The translations under genes and the position numbers were made by a program. A DNA stretch of 64,000 bases from Pseudomonas sp. UMAB-08 (GTDB lineage Bacteria > Pseudomonadota > Gammaproteobacteria > Pseudomonadales > Pseudomonadaceae), in contig NZ_LT607415.1 of the NCBI RefSeq assembly GCF_900095225.1, positions 397,052-461,051 of the forward strand, given 5' to 3'. Shown piece by piece: positions 54,734 through 64,000 of this stretch. The notes under the pieces are model-generated. The model worked only from the letters and a program-made list of their open reading frames with translations, did no database searches and was not told where the DNA came from. Positions within the stretch are counted from its first letter, which is position 1. The number at the start of each line of letters is the position of its first letter.

Positions 54734-55699
54734 ATGACCTCTAGCGCTAATCTGCCCTTGATCGATATGTCCGGTGTTCGCGAAGGTGACCAGGCGAGTA
54801 TTCGCCGGGCCGGTGATGCCATTCGCGTGGCCTGCAGCGAAATCGGCTTTTTCTACATCATCAATCACGGTGTGCCGCAGGACGTGATTGACCGGGCGAT
54901 GGCGGCGGCAGCGCAGTTCTTTGCCTACCCGGCCGAGACCAAGCGTCAGGTGGCGGTGAATAAGCGGCACCGTGGCTGGCATGCGTTGGGCGGGGCGACC
55001 ATGTATGAGGCGACCAAGCCTGATTTCAAGGAGTTCTTCAGCATCGGGCTGGAGCTGCCCGAAGACGACCCGTGTGTGGTGGCTGGAGAAGCGTTGCGCG
55101 GACCGAATCAATGGCCGGCATTTATGCCGGAGCTGCGCACTGTGCTGGCTGAGTATTACGTCGAAATCGGCAAGGCCGGGGCCGATCTGTTGAAGGCGGT
55201 GGCGGCGGGTCTGGGCATCGAACAAGATTTCTTCAGCAGCAAGTACCACACACCGCTGCAACGGACCCAGATGGTGTATTACCCACCCCATCCGCCGATG
55301 GCCGAAGCCGATCAGTTCGGGGTTGCACCGCACACGGATTATGGCTGCATTACGTTGCTGTATCAGGACAACAGCGGGGGCTTGCAGGTGCGTGAGTTGG
55401 GCTCTAACCGCTGGATCGACGCCACGCCGATCGCCGGCAGTCTGGTGGTCAACGTCGGCGACCTGCTGGCGCATTGGTCCAATAACCGGTTCCGCTCGAC
55501 CTTGCATCGAGTGATCAATAAATCAGGTCATGAACGCTATTCCATCGCGACCTTTTACGACCCTACCTACAGCGCGGTGGTCGATCCCTGTGATCTGGGT
55601 ATCGATTCGGCATCGAGCCTGTACCCACCCGTGGCAGCGGGGGATTACATCCTCAAGCGGATTGATGATTCGATGGCGTATCGCAAAAAAGCGCAGTAA
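54734..55699 (+). CDS. isopenicillin N synthase-like 2-oxoglutarate/Fe(II) oxygenase
   Basis: The 321-residue protein has the DIOX_N start (LPLIDMSGV, IGFFYIINHGVPQDVIDR) and the double-stranded beta-helix core. The iron ligands are His and Asp in APHTDYGCITLL and His in RSTLHRVI; Arg and Ser in HERYSIATF bind 2-oxoglutarate. Family members hydroxylate or cleave small acids and amino acids. It has its own sigma-54 promoter and HutC-type site and diverges from the hydroxyacid-oxidase operon, so it probably acts on the same compound or a relative. AGGAG precedes the ATG. Confidence 0.88.
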   Translation: MTSSANLPLIDMSGVREGDQASIRRAGDAIRVACSEIGFFYIINHGVPQDVIDRAMAAAAQFFAYPAETKRQVAVNKRHRGWHALGGATMYEATKPDFKEFFSIGLELPEDDPCVVAGEALRGPNQWPAFMPELRTVLAEYYVEIGKAGADLLKAVAAGLGIEQDFFSSKYHTPLQRTQMVYYPPHPPMAEADQFGVAPHTDYGCITLLYQDNSGGLQVRELGSNRWIDATPIAGSLVVNVGDLLAHWSNNRFRSTLHRVINKSGHERYSIATFYDPTYSAVVDPCDLGIDSASSLYPPVAAGDYILKRIDDSMAYRKKAQ

Positions 55700-55735
55700 A
55701 TCGCGTGCCTTTGACGGGGGGGCTGGCTTAAATAA

Positions 55736-55768
55736 AAAGGGGAGTCAGCTCACGCTGACTCCCCTTTG
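55736..55768. terminator. bidirectional rho-independent terminator
   Basis: A 14-bp perfect stem (55736-55749 with 55754-55767) with a 4-nt loop lies between convergent genes. An A-run on its left gives the T-run needed for the minus-strand aminotransferase gene; on the plus strand the run is short. Confidence 0.83.
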
Positions 55769-55785
55769 CGTACCGCCAACGACCG

Positions 55786-56979
55786 TCAGATCACCTGAAC
55801 AATCGCCTTGGTCACGACGTCGATGTTGCTCTGGTTCAGTGCGGCAACGCAGATCCGGCCCGTGTCGAGGGCGTAGATGCCGAATTCGTTGCGCAGGCGA
55901 TGAACCTGTTCGGTGGTCAGCCCGGAGTAGGAGAACATGCCGCGTTGACGACCGACGAAGCTGAAGTCGTGGTCGGTCTGGGCTGCCAGTTTCTCGACCA
56001 TGGCCTGACGCATGCCGCGAATCCGCAGACGCATTTCGCCCAGTTCCTGCTCCCACATCTCGCGCAGTTCAGGGTTGTTGAGCACCGCAGCGACGATGGT
56101 TGCGCCGTGGGTCGGCGGGTTGGAGTAGTTGGTGCGGATCACGCGTTTGACCTGAGACAGAACCCGTGCGGTTTCGTCTTTCGATTCAGTGACGATCGAC
56201 AACGCGCCAACGCGTTCGCCATACAGCGAGAACGATTTGGAGAACGAGCTGGAGGCGAAAAAGGTCAGGCCCGACTCGGCAAACAGACGCACTGCGGCGG
56301 CGTCCTCTTCGATGCCGTCGCCGAAGCCTTGGTACGCCATGTCCAGAAACGGCACGTGGCCCTTGGCTTTGAGCACGTCGAGGACATTTTTCCAGTCCTC
56401 AGGGCTCAGGTCGACACCCGTCGGGTTATGGCAGCAGGCGTGCAGGACCACGATCGAACCTGATGGCAGGTTCTGCAAATCTTCGAGCATGCCTGAACGG
56501 TTCACGTCATGGCTGGTCGCATCATAATAACGGTAGTTCTGAACCGGGAAACCAGCGGTCTCGAACAGCGCACGGTGGTTTTCCCAGCTTGGATCGCTGA
56601 TGGCCACGACCGCGTCGGGCTTGAGCTGCTTGAGGAAGTCGGCGCCGATTTTCAATGCACCGGTACCGCCTACAGCCTGGACGGTCAGGGCACGCCCGGA
56701 ATCCAGCAGCGGCGACTCGGCACCGAACAGCAGTTTTTGCACGGCCAGGTCGTAAGCGGCAATGCCATCGATCGGCAAGTAACCGCGTGCGACGTGTTGA
56801 GCCACGCGAATGCTCTCGGCTTCGGCGACGGCACGCAGGAGTGGAATTCGCCCCTCTTCGTTGCAGTACACCCCGACCCCCAGGTTGACCTTAAAGGTAC
56901 GGGTATCGGCGTTGAATGCTTCGTTGAGGCCCAGGATTGGATCGCGTGGTGCCATTTCGACAGCGGAGAACAGGCTCAT
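55786..56979 (-). CDS. tyrB: aromatic-amino-acid/aspartate aminotransferase
   Basis: The start at 56979 (MSLFSAVEMAPRDPILGLNEAFNADTR) gives 397 residues, the normal length of the AspC/TyrB family. Visible motifs are VNLGVGVYCNEEGRIPLL, GGTGALKIGADFL, HACCHNPTGVDLSPEDW, FLDMAYQGFGDG, the PLP lysine in SSFSKSFSLYGERVGAL and RGMFSYSGLTTEQV. It transfers amino groups between glutamate and aromatic or oxaloacetate-type 2-oxo acids in the cytoplasm. Single gene with its own terminator. Confidence 0.93.
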   Translation of the reverse strand: MSLFSAVEMAPRDPILGLNEAFNADTRTFKVNLGVGVYCNEEGRIPLLRAVAEAESIRVAQHVARGYLPIDGIAAYDLAVQKLLFGAESPLLDSGRALTVQAVGGTGALKIGADFLKQLKPDAVVAISDPSWENHRALFETAGFPVQNYRYYDATSHDVNRSGMLEDLQNLPSGSIVVLHACCHNPTGVDLSPEDWKNVLDVLKAKGHVPFLDMAYQGFGDGIEEDAAAVRLFAESGLTFFASSSFSKSFSLYGERVGALSIVTESKDETARVLSQVKRVIRTNYSNPPTHGATIVAAVLNNPELREMWEQELGEMRLRIRGMRQAMVEKLAAQTDHDFSFVGRQRGMFSYSGLTTEQVHRLRNEFGIYALDTGRICVAALNQSNIDVVTKAIVQVI

Positions 56980-57320
56980 TTTTACGGCAGCTCTGAATGG
57001 AGGATTGAAGAGGTACAACGCTCCGGCCGAGTGCACTAGAGCGGTGCGCAAACGGGGACCTAGTATAGAGAGCATCGTTCAGCGCTGCGACAGGTTGGAG
57101 CGCGTTTTTCAGGGTTTTTTAGGGTTTTCCACATTTATTTTTCGACCGTCAGTCAAATTGCAACGGCAATTGTTTCGGGCTTGTAGGATGGGGTGCTTGA
57201 AAGGTGACATCTTTGACTCCATTTGTAGTGTCTTCACGTCTTTTCCCGACGGCATCGGTCGTTCGCGGTTTTCTCGTTTCAGCGCTGTTTTGCAGGCCGG
57301 AATGAACCCAGAGGTAACGT

Positions 57321-59336
57321 ATGTCTGAGTTTGAGCTCGTAACCCGTTTCCAGCCAGCCGGTGATCAGCCGGAAGCTATTCGCTTGATGGTCGAAGGGAT
57401 CGAGGCCGGGCTGGCGCACCAGACATTGCTCGGCGTAACCGGTTCGGGCAAGACCTTCAGCATCGCCAACGTGATCGCGCAAGTGCAGCGTCCGACCCTG
57501 GTGCTGGCGCCGAACAAAACCCTGGCGGCGCAGTTGTACGGTGAGTTCAAGGCGTTCTTTCCGAACAACGCAGTCGAGTATTTCGTCTCTTACTACGATT
57601 ACTACCAGCCAGAAGCGTACGTGCCGTCGTCGGATACGTTCATCGAGAAGGATGCTTCGATCAACGACCATATCGAACAGATGCGGTTGTCGGCGACCAA
57701 GGCGTTGCTGGAGCGCAAGGACGCGATCATCGTCACCACGGTGTCGTGCATCTACGGCTTGGGCAGTCCCGAGACGTATTTGAAGATGGTGCTGCACGTC
57801 GATCGCGGTGACAGACTCGATCAACGCGAGCTGCTTCGGCGTCTGGCTGATTTGCAATACACCCGCAACGACGTGGACTTTGCTCGTGCGACATTTCGCG
57901 TGCGCGGAGACGTGATCGACATCCATCCGGCTGAGTCGGACTTTGAAGCGATCCGCATCGAGTTGTTCGACGATGAGGTCGAGAACATTTCTGCCTTTGA
58001 CCCGCTGACGGGCGCAGTGATTCGCAAACTGCCGCGCTTCACGTTCTATCCGAAGAGTCATTACGTGACGCCGCGCGAAACGCTGCTGGATGCGATGGAA
58101 GGCATCAAGGTCGAGCTTCAGGAACGGCTGGAGTACCTGCGCAGCAATAACAAGCTGGTGGAAGCGCAACGGCTGGAGCAGCGCACCCGTTTCGATCTGG
58201 AAATGATTCTGGAACTTGGCTACTGCAACGGCATCGAAAACTACTCGCGCTACCTGTCTGGACGACCTTCCGGTGCGCCGCCGCCGACGTTGTATGACTA
58301 CTTGCCGGCCGATGCATTGCTGGTGATCGACGAGTCCCACGTCAGCGTGCCGCAGGTGGGTGCGATGTATAAGGGCGACCGCTCACGTAAGGAAACCCTG
58401 GTCGAGTACGGCTTCCGTCTGCCGTCGGCTCTGGATAACCGGCCGATGCGCTTCGATGAGTGGGAACGCGTCAGCCCGCAGACGATTTTTGTCTCGGCCA
58501 CCCCCGGCAACTATGAGGCTGAGCATGCCGGTCGGGTGATTGAGCAGTTGGTGCGACCTACCGGTCTGGTCGACCCGCAGATCGAGATTCGTCCGGCGCT
58601 GACTCAAGTTGATGACCTGCTGTCAGAGATCGGCAAGCGTGTGGCCGTGGGTGAGCGGGTGTTGGTCACTACCTTGACCAAGCGCATGTCCGAAGACCTG
58701 ACCGATTACCTGGCCGATCATGGCGTTCGGGTGCGTTACCTGCACTCGGATATCGAAACCGTGGAGCGAGTCGAAATCATCCGCGACCTGCGCTTGGGTA
58801 CGTTCGATGTGCTAGTGGGCATCAACCTGCTGCGCGAAGGCCTGGACATGCCTGAAGTCTCGCTGGTGGCGATTCTCGACGCTGATAAAGAAGGCTTCCT
58901 GCGTTCAGAGCGTTCGCTGATTCAGACCATTGGCCGTGCTGCGCGTAACCTCAACGGCCGGGCGATTTTGTACGCCGACCGCATTACCGGCTCGATGGAG
59001 CGGGCGATTGGCGAAACCGACCGTCGTCGGGACAAGCAGATTGCTTACAACCTGGAGCACGGCATCACCCCTAAAGGCGTGTTCAAGGACGTTGCTGACA
59101 TCATGGAAGGCGCCGTCGTGCCAGGTTCGCGCAGCAAGAAGCGCAAAGGCATGGCCAAGGCCGCCGAAGAGAACGCCAAGTACGAAGCTGAGTTGCGCTC
59201 GCCGGGCGAGATCGGCAAGCGTATTCGTCAATTGGAAGAGAAGATGTACCAACTGGCCCGCGACCTCGAGTTCGAGGCTGCGGCACAGATGCGTGACGAG
59301 ATCGGCAAGCTGCGTGAGCGGTTGTTGACGGTTTGA
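57321..59336 (+). CDS. uvrB: excinuclease ABC subunit B
   Basis: The 671-residue UvrB has Walker A (GVTGSGKT), the beta-hairpin region [29 protein letters not shown] box (LVIDESHVS), helicase motif V/VI ([44 protein letters not shown]) and the C-terminal UVR domain ([27 protein letters not shown]). It verifies DNA damage in nucleotide excision repair with UvrA and UvrC. GAGGTAA lies before the ATG. I found no LexA-type site in the 341-base region upstream of the start. Confidence 0.98.
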   Translation: MSEFELVTRFQPAGDQPEAIRLMVEGIEAGLAHQTLLGVTGSGKTFSIANVIAQVQRPTLVLAPNKTLAAQLYGEFKAFFPNNAVEYFVSYYDYYQPEAYVPSSDTFIEKDASINDHIEQMRLSATKALLERKDAIIVTTVSCIYGLGSPETYLKMVLHVDRGDRLDQRELLRRLADLQYTRNDVDFARATFRVRGDVIDIHPAESDFEAIRIELFDDEVENISAFDPLTGAVIRKLPRFTFYPKSHYVTPRETLLDAMEGIKVELQERLEYLRSNNKLVEAQRLEQRTRFDLEMILELGYCNGIENYSRYLSGRPSGAPPPTLYDYLPADALLVIDESHVSVPQVGAMYKGDRSRKETLVEYGFRLPSALDNRPMRFDEWERVSPQTIFVSATPGNYEAEHAGRVIEQLVRPTGLVDPQIEIRPALTQVDDLLSEIGKRVAVGERVLVTTLTKRMSEDLTDYLADHGVRVRYLHSDIETVERVEIIRDLRLGTFDVLVGINLLREGLDMPEVSLVAILDADKEGFLRSERSLIQTIGRAARNLNGRAILYADRITGSMERAIGETDRRRDKQIAYNLEHGITPKGVFKDVADIMEGAVVPGSRSKKRKGMAKAAEENAKYEAELRSPGEIGKRIRQLEEKMYQLARDLEFEAAAQMRDEIGKLRERLLTV

Positions 59337-59372
59337 TGTTGCCCGGTTTGTTGGGTGCCTGAACTAACGTAA

Positions 59373-59390
59373 TCGCGAACTCATTCGCGA
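59373..59390. repeat. short inverted repeat between convergent uvrB and efflux genes
   Basis: A 7-bp perfect repeat (59373-59379 with 59384-59390) with a 4-nt loop, rich in TCGCGA. It may be an mRNA end structure or a member of a small dispersed repeat family. Confidence 0.35.
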
Positions 59391-59417
59391 AAGGGTCAGT
59401 GCAGACGCTGGCACTCT

Positions 59418-60968
59418 TTAATGCGCAGCCCCGCCCTTGACCCCAACAGGGAGCGCTTTGGTCAGCAACACGGCGATCATGCTGATCCCTAGTGCGATAC
59501 CGACGAAATGGAAGGCGTCGTTGTAGGCCATGATGGATGCCTGCTGGTGCGTGATCTCGCTGAGCCTGCCCAGGGCGGCTTGTTCGTTGCCCAGCTTGTC
59601 GGTGAGCAAGGCCATGCGCTCAGCGACCTGCGGGTTGCTCGGGACAATGGCTTCGCGCAAATAGTCGAAATAGGTCTTGGTCCTGGCATCAAGCAGGGTG
59701 GAGAGCAGGGCGATGCCAACGGCGCCTCCCAGGTTTCGCAGGATGTTGAACAGGCTCGACGCTGAGCCCGCGTCTTTCGGCTGGATATAGACGGTGGCGA
59801 TCAACGAGATGGTAACCATGATCATCGGTTGGCCGAGGGCGCGCACGATCTGGATCTGATTGAGTTGCGGCCCGGCGAAGTCCAGGTTGAGCGCTCCAGA
59901 CGCGAAGCTGGCAAACCCGAACAGCCCGAAACCGATGGCGCACAGTAGCTTCGGCGGTATCACTTTCATCAGTTGCGGCACCAGCGGGATCAAAAACAAC
60001 TGTGGAACGCCCATCCACATGATCACTTCGCCGATCTGCTGCGCGTTGTAGCCTTGAATTTGCGCGAGGTACAGCGGCAACAGATAAATCGAGCCGTACA
60101 AACCCACACCCATCCCCACGCTGGAGATACTCGACAGGCCAAAATTGCGCTCGCCTAAAATACGCAGGTTGATCAGTGGCTCTGGTTTTGACAGTTGCAG
60201 AATCACAAAAGTGATCAGGCTGACCAGGGCGATGCTGCCCAGGCTGACAATCAGGTGGGATTCGAGCCAGTCCTTGCGGTGACCTTCCTCCAGAAACACC
60301 TGCAGGCAGCCCAGGCCGACCCCCAGGGTGACGATGCCCGCGTAGTCGGTGCTTTTCAGCAGTTCCCAGTGCGAAGCTTTCTTTTCGAGGCCGTAGAGCA
60401 AGCCGGCGATCATCAGCAGGCCGGGCGGTATGTTGATGTAGAAAATGTACTGCCAGCCATAGTTCTCTGTCAGCCAGCCGCCCAGCGTCGGGCCGATCGA
60501 GGGCGCGAATGTCGCTGTCATCGCAAACAGGGCCATCCCTTTGGCGCGATGATGTTCGGGCAGTTTGATCAGGGTCATGGTGAACGCCAGCGGGATCAGC
60601 GCGCCACCGGTGAAGCCCTGCAAGGCGCGGAACACGATCATGCTGTCCAGACTCCAGGCCATGGAACAGAGCATGGAGGACAGCAGAAACCCGCCCGAAA
60701 CCCAGACCGCCAGGCGTCGCGCCGAGAGCAACTGCACCAGCCAGGCGGTGAGCGGAATCATGATGATTTCCGCCACCAGGTACGAGGTGGAAATCCACGA
60801 GCCTTCTTCGAGGGTTGCCGACAGCGCGCCCTGAATGTCCTTGAGCGAAGAGTTGGTGATCTGGATGTCCAGCACCGCCATAAAGGCGCCCAGCATCACG
60901 CTCATGACCGCGATCCAGTCCCGTCGGCTTGGCTCGCCAGCGGGGCGGATCAGTTGATCACCGGCCAC
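59418..60968 (-). CDS. EmrB-like DHA2-family efflux permease (second system)
   Basis: The 516-residue MFS protein has 14 membrane segments and the same family signature as the first system (MAVLDIQITNSSLKDIQGALSATLEEGSWISTSYLVAEIIMIPLTAWLVQLLSARRL). GTG at 60968 overlaps the adaptor stop by 11 bases. It is clearly diverged from the 39101-40693 permease, so this is an old paralogue pair, not a recent duplication. Confidence 0.92.
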   Translation of the reverse strand: MAGDQLIRPAGEPSRRDWIAVMSVMLGAFMAVLDIQITNSSLKDIQGALSATLEEGSWISTSYLVAEIIMIPLTAWLVQLLSARRLAVWVSGGFLLSSMLCSMAWSLDSMIVFRALQGFTGGALIPLAFTMTLIKLPEHHRAKGMALFAMTATFAPSIGPTLGGWLTENYGWQYIFYINIPPGLLMIAGLLYGLEKKASHWELLKSTDYAGIVTLGVGLGCLQVFLEEGHRKDWLESHLIVSLGSIALVSLITFVILQLSKPEPLINLRILGERNFGLSSISSVGMGVGLYGSIYLLPLYLAQIQGYNAQQIGEVIMWMGVPQLFLIPLVPQLMKVIPPKLLCAIGFGLFGFASFASGALNLDFAGPQLNQIQIVRALGQPMIMVTISLIATVYIQPKDAGSASSLFNILRNLGGAVGIALLSTLLDARTKTYFDYLREAIVPSNPQVAERMALLTDKLGNEQAALGRLSEITHQQASIMAYNDAFHFVGIALGISMIAVLLTKALPVGVKGGAAH

Positions 60969-62010
60969 TGTCAGCGCCGTTTGCCTTGATGTTGACCTTG
61001 ACCGTCACCGACATGCCGGGACGGATTTTGCCGTGCAACGGGTTATCGGCGGCAAACGTCAGCTTCACTGGAATACGCTGTACCACCTTGGTGAAGTTGC
61101 CGGTGGCGTTGTCCGGCGGCAGCAGGCTGAATTGCGCACCAGAGGCGGCGAACAGGCTTTCGACCCTGGCATTGATCGGGGTATCGGAATAGGCGTCGAA
61201 AATCAGTTCGGCCGCTTGCCCTGGCGCCATATGGCCTATCTGGGTTTCCTTGAAGTTGGCCTGAATCCAGATGTCTTCATCCGGCACGATCGACAGCAGG
61301 TACGCACCGACCTGTACATACTGGCCATTGCGCGCCCCGCGTTGGCCGATCATTCCGCTGAGTGGCGCGCGAATCTCGCTGCGTCGCAGATTGAGTTCAG
61401 CTTGAGCAAGGTCGGTGCGGGCGTTGGCGATCTGCGCGTCGAGGCGTTTGATTTCCGCCGAGAGGGCGACGACCTGTTGCCGCTGGCCTTGTACCTCGGC
61501 CTGGGCCTTGGTGACCTGCGAGCGTGCGATATGACTGTCGGCAGACAGGGTGGTGACGCGCTCTTCGGAAATGTAGCCGGGTTTGCGCAAAGTCTCTGCG
61601 CGATTCAAATCGATTTGTGTGCGGCCGAAGGTTGCTTGACTGGCTGCCACTTGGGCTTCGGCGGACGCAATCATGCTGGCTTGCTGGGTCAACTTGCTGT
61701 TTGCCTGAATCCGCTCCGCTTCACGGGTATCGAGCATGGCCTTCGCCCGGTCAACGGCCAGGTGGAAGTCAGCGGCGTCCAGCTTCACCAGCAGTTGGCC
61801 TTTTTCGACGTGCTGGTTGTCCTGGACCAGGACTTCATCGACGCGCGCGGCCAACTGGCTGGAAATCCGGGTGATTTCGCCCTGCACATAGGCGTTGTCG
61901 GTGGTTTCATAGAAGCGGCCCTTGAAGTACCACTGGGCAAAAAAAGCGAGGGCGATCAGTAGGGCAATCGTGAAGAAGACGTACAAACGGCGTTTAAGTT
62001 GGGCGGGCAT
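60958..62010 (-). CDS. EmrA/HlyD-like membrane fusion protein (second system)
   Basis: The 350-residue adaptor has one N-terminal membrane helix (LYVFFTIALLIALAFFAQWYF), a lipoyl domain (YVQGEITRISSQLAARVDEVLVQDNQHVEKGQLLVKLDAADF), a coiled-coil hairpin and a beta-barrel end (PDEDIWIQANFKETQIGHMAPGQAAELIFDAY). It pairs with the permease downstream; no outer-membrane channel gene is adjacent. Confidence 0.92.
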   Translation of the reverse strand: MPAQLKRRLYVFFTIALLIALAFFAQWYFKGRFYETTDNAYVQGEITRISSQLAARVDEVLVQDNQHVEKGQLLVKLDAADFHLAVDRAKAMLDTREAERIQANSKLTQQASMIASAEAQVAASQATFGRTQIDLNRAETLRKPGYISEERVTTLSADSHIARSQVTKAQAEVQGQRQQVVALSAEIKRLDAQIANARTDLAQAELNLRRSEIRAPLSGMIGQRGARNGQYVQVGAYLLSIVPDEDIWIQANFKETQIGHMAPGQAAELIFDAYSDTPINARVESLFAASGAQFSLLPPDNATGNFTKVVQRIPVKLTFAADNPLHGKIRPGMSVTVKVNIKANGADSGR

Positions 62011-62034
62011 GGGCGTTCTGAATTAGTTGAAATG

Positions 62035-62046
62035 TAAGCAAACTTA
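62035..62046. promoter_or_regulatory. possible operator upstream of second emrAB-like operon
   Basis: TAAG-CAAA-CTTA is a short palindrome 25 bases upstream of the adaptor start, in a suitable place for a repressor. Confidence 0.35.
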
Positions 62047-62252
62047 TCAGTGTTTAATTCTGGCACATAGCCACATGCCTGAATAATGACTGAGGGTGAT
62101 GTTTGGGTATTCATTTAGTCCGTTATGCCTTGTATATACCTTCTATGGGGCATGCAGGCGCTCGGCCGTACGTTGATTGCGCCCCTGCGCTGGAGCCATG
62201 GGGGGTGCGCCTGTTAAGATTCGACGCTTGTTCGACCTATTCGAGATCTTTC

Positions 62253-63734
62253 ATGACCACCGTCCGCACCCGCATCGCGCCATCGCCCACTGGCGACCCC
62301 CACGTTGGCACTGCCTATATCGCATTGTTCAATTATTGCTTTGCCAAGCAACACGGTGGCGAGTTCATCCTGCGCATCGAAGACACTGACCAAGTGCGCT
62401 CGACACGTGAGTCTGAACAGCAGATTTTCGATGCGTTGCGCTGGTTGGGAATCGAGTGGAGCGAAGGCCCGGATGTCGGTGGTCCTCACGGCCCGTATCG
62501 GCAGAGTGAGCGGGGCGACATTTACCAGAAGTATTCCAAGCAACTGGTCGAGATGGGCTACGCGTTCCCGTGCTTCTGCACCGCGGAAGAGCTCGATCAG
62601 ATGCGTGCCGAGCAGATGGCCCGGGGCGAAACCCCGCGCTACGACGGCCGTGCATTGTTGCTGTCGAAGGAAGAGGTTCAGCGTCGTCTGGACGCTGGCG
62701 AGCCTCATGTGATCCGCATGAAAGTGCCAAGCGAAGGCGTTTGCGTGGTGCCGGACATGCTGCGTGGCGACGTCGAGATCCCGTGGGATCGCATGGACAT
62801 GCAAGTGTTGATGAAGACCGATGGGCTGCCGACCTACTTTCTGGCCAACGTCGTCGACGACCATCTGATGGGTATCACCCATGTTCTGCGCGGTGAAGAG
62901 TGGCTGCCGTCTGCACCTAAACTGATCCTGCTGTACGAGTATTTCGGTTGGGATCAGCCGGAGCTGTGCTACATGCCGCTGCTGCGTAATCCGGACAAGA
63001 GCAAGCTGTCCAAGCGCAAGAACCCGACTTCGGTGACGTTCTACGAGCGTATGGGTTTCATGCCTGAAGCCATGCTCAACTACCTGGGTCGCATGGGCTG
63101 GTCGATGCCGGACGAGCGCGAGAAGTTCTCGCTGGAAGAAATGGTCGAGCATTTCGACCTGTCGCGTGTTTCCCTGGGCGGGCCGATTTTCGATATCGAG
63201 AAGCTATCCTGGCTCAACGGCCAATGGCTGCGCGAGTTGCCGGTCGAAGAGTTTGCCCGTCGTGTGCAGAATTGGGCGCTGAACCCCGAGTACATGATGA
63301 AAATCGCCCCTCACGTCCAGGGACGCGTAGAAACCTTTAGTCAGGTCGCGCCGTTGGCCGGTTTCTTCTTCGCCGGTGGCTTGCAGCTGGATGCCAAACT
63401 GTTCGAGCACAAAAAGCTGTCGCCCGATCAGGTTCGGCAGTTGATGCAGTTGATTCTGTGGAAGCTGGAAACTCTGCGCCAGTGGGAAAAAGATCCGATT
63501 ACAGGCTGCATTCAGGCCGTGGTCGAGCACCTGGAGCTCAAACTGCGCGACGCCATGCCGCTGATGTTCGCTGCAATCACGGGTCAGGCCAGTTCGGTCT
63601 CGGTCCTCGATGCGATGGAAATTCTCGGTCCGGACCTGACACGCTTCCGTCTGCGTCAGGCTATCGACTTGCTTGGCGGCGTATCGAAGAAAGAAAACAA
63701 GGAATGGGAAAAGCTGTTGGGCGCCATTGCCTGA
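62253..63734 (+). CDS. gltX: glutamyl-tRNA synthetase
   Basis: The start at 62253 gives [28 protein letters not shown] and 493 residues, the normal size. The HIGH-type motif is PHVGT, the KMSKS-type motif is [11 protein letters not shown], and the anticodon-binding C-terminal domain is complete. It charges tRNA-Glu with glutamate. A tRNA gene follows about 190 bases later. The longer frame back to 62103 has no ribosome site and is not conserved-looking. Confidence 0.98.
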   Translation: MTTVRTRIAPSPTGDPHVGTAYIALFNYCFAKQHGGEFILRIEDTDQVRSTRESEQQIFDALRWLGIEWSEGPDVGGPHGPYRQSERGDIYQKYSKQLVEMGYAFPCFCTAEELDQMRAEQMARGETPRYDGRALLLSKEEVQRRLDAGEPHVIRMKVPSEGVCVVPDMLRGDVEIPWDRMDMQVLMKTDGLPTYFLANVVDDHLMGITHVLRGEEWLPSAPKLILLYEYFGWDQPELCYMPLLRNPDKSKLSKRKNPTSVTFYERMGFMPEAMLNYLGRMGWSMPDEREKFSLEEMVEHFDLSRVSLGGPIFDIEKLSWLNGQWLRELPVEEFARRVQNWALNPEYMMKIAPHVQGRVETFSQVAPLAGFFFAGGLQLDAKLFEHKKLSPDQVRQLMQLILWKLETLRQWEKDPITGCIQAVVEHLELKLRDAMPLMFAAITGQASSVSVLDAMEILGPDLTRFRLRQAIDLLGGVSKKENKEWEKLLGAIA

Positions 63735-63798
63735 CACGCTTGCCAGGCGTTGTTGGTCATTGTGTCTGCCTGGAGTAGGGCGCACAGTGGCCGTTGCG

Positions 63799-63816
63799 CC
63801 CCCGGATTTACGGGGG
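63799..63816 (+). terminator. hairpin after gltX
   Basis: A 6-bp GC stem (63799-63804 with 63811-63816) with a 6-nt loop, without a T-run. Probably the weak end of the gltX transcript. Confidence 0.4.
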
Positions 63817-63874
63817 TTGGGCGGTAAGTGATTGTTATGCCGACGAAAAATATTGGAATTTGTTGAAAATATAT

Positions 63875-63903
63875 TTGACAGGTTCCGAGGTCGCGCTTAA
63901 TAT
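63875..63903 (+). promoter_or_regulatory. sigma-70 promoter of the tRNA gene
   Basis: A perfect -35 TTGACA (63875-63880) and a -10 TAATAT (63898-63903) are 17 bases apart. A GC-rich discriminator follows, as in stringently controlled stable-RNA promoters. Confidence 0.85.
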
Positions 63904-63921
63904 GCGCCCCGTCCACAACGT

Positions 63922-63997
<76 letters not shown>

Positions 63998-64000
63998 AAT

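Noticed and set aside
57076..57320. LexA box before uvrB
   Set aside because: CTGT- and CAG-containing stretches occur but none has the CTGT-N8-ACAG spacing.

Overview
The window is chromosomal DNA of a fluorescent-group Pseudomonas. The case rests on GC-rich codon use, Pseudomonas-specific families (DUF2790, SfnB, HisC2-type aminotransferase), a 493-residue GltX and an uvrB/gltX/tRNA-Ala end region. Almost every base belongs to a compact metabolic, transport or signalling operon. I saw no phage, transposase or CRISPR array. All names and roles come from reading the translated sequence; no database search was run.

Layout. 1-3.1 kb: 3' end of a gamma-glutamyltransferase gene, two small conserved proteins and a methyltransferase. 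3.2-8.5 kb: MltA, then a sulfur-scavenging block (FMN monooxygenase, SfnB-type oxidoreductase, MetQ-like binding protein) with two sigma-54 promoter matches. 8.5-16.3 kb: a signalling island with two histidine kinases, a REC-GGDEF-EAL protein, a REC-HD-GYP-like protein and a di-haem cytochrome c peroxidase. 16.3-26.4 kb: a seven-gene, Fur-box-controlled operon for a vibrioferrin/xanthoferrin-type carboxylate siderophore (SbnG-like citrate synthase, TonB receptor, PvsA-E homologues). 26.4-32.6 kb: hydrolases, a ThDP enzyme, and a LysR regulator divergent from a pair of small DMT permeases. 32.7-39.1 kb: GAF-GAF-GGDEF-EAL protein, an autotransporter barrel without passenger, and an NfeD/slipin pair. 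39.1-42.6 kb: an EmrAB-like pump and a DUF2790 protein. 42.6-46.3 kb: an unusual lipase / PhoD-like phosphatase / unknown-protein operon with small ORFs at its end.

46.5-55.7 kb is the most interesting region. It holds a polar amino-acid-type ABC transporter, a HisC-like aminotransferase, a HutC-like repressor, a D-2-hydroxyacid dehydrogenase-like flavoprotein, an L-2-hydroxyacid oxidase-like flavoprotein and a 2-oxoglutarate/Fe(II) oxygenase-like protein. All three promoters of this region carry a sigma-54 -24/-12 match together with a TGT-N4-ACA element resembling the HutC operator. I infer one regulon for uptake of a 2-hydroxy acid, possibly imidazole-lactate, and its conversion through the 2-oxo acid to an amino acid.

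55.7-64 kb: aromatic aminotransferase, uvrB, a second EmrAB-like pump, gltX and tRNA-Ala(GGC).
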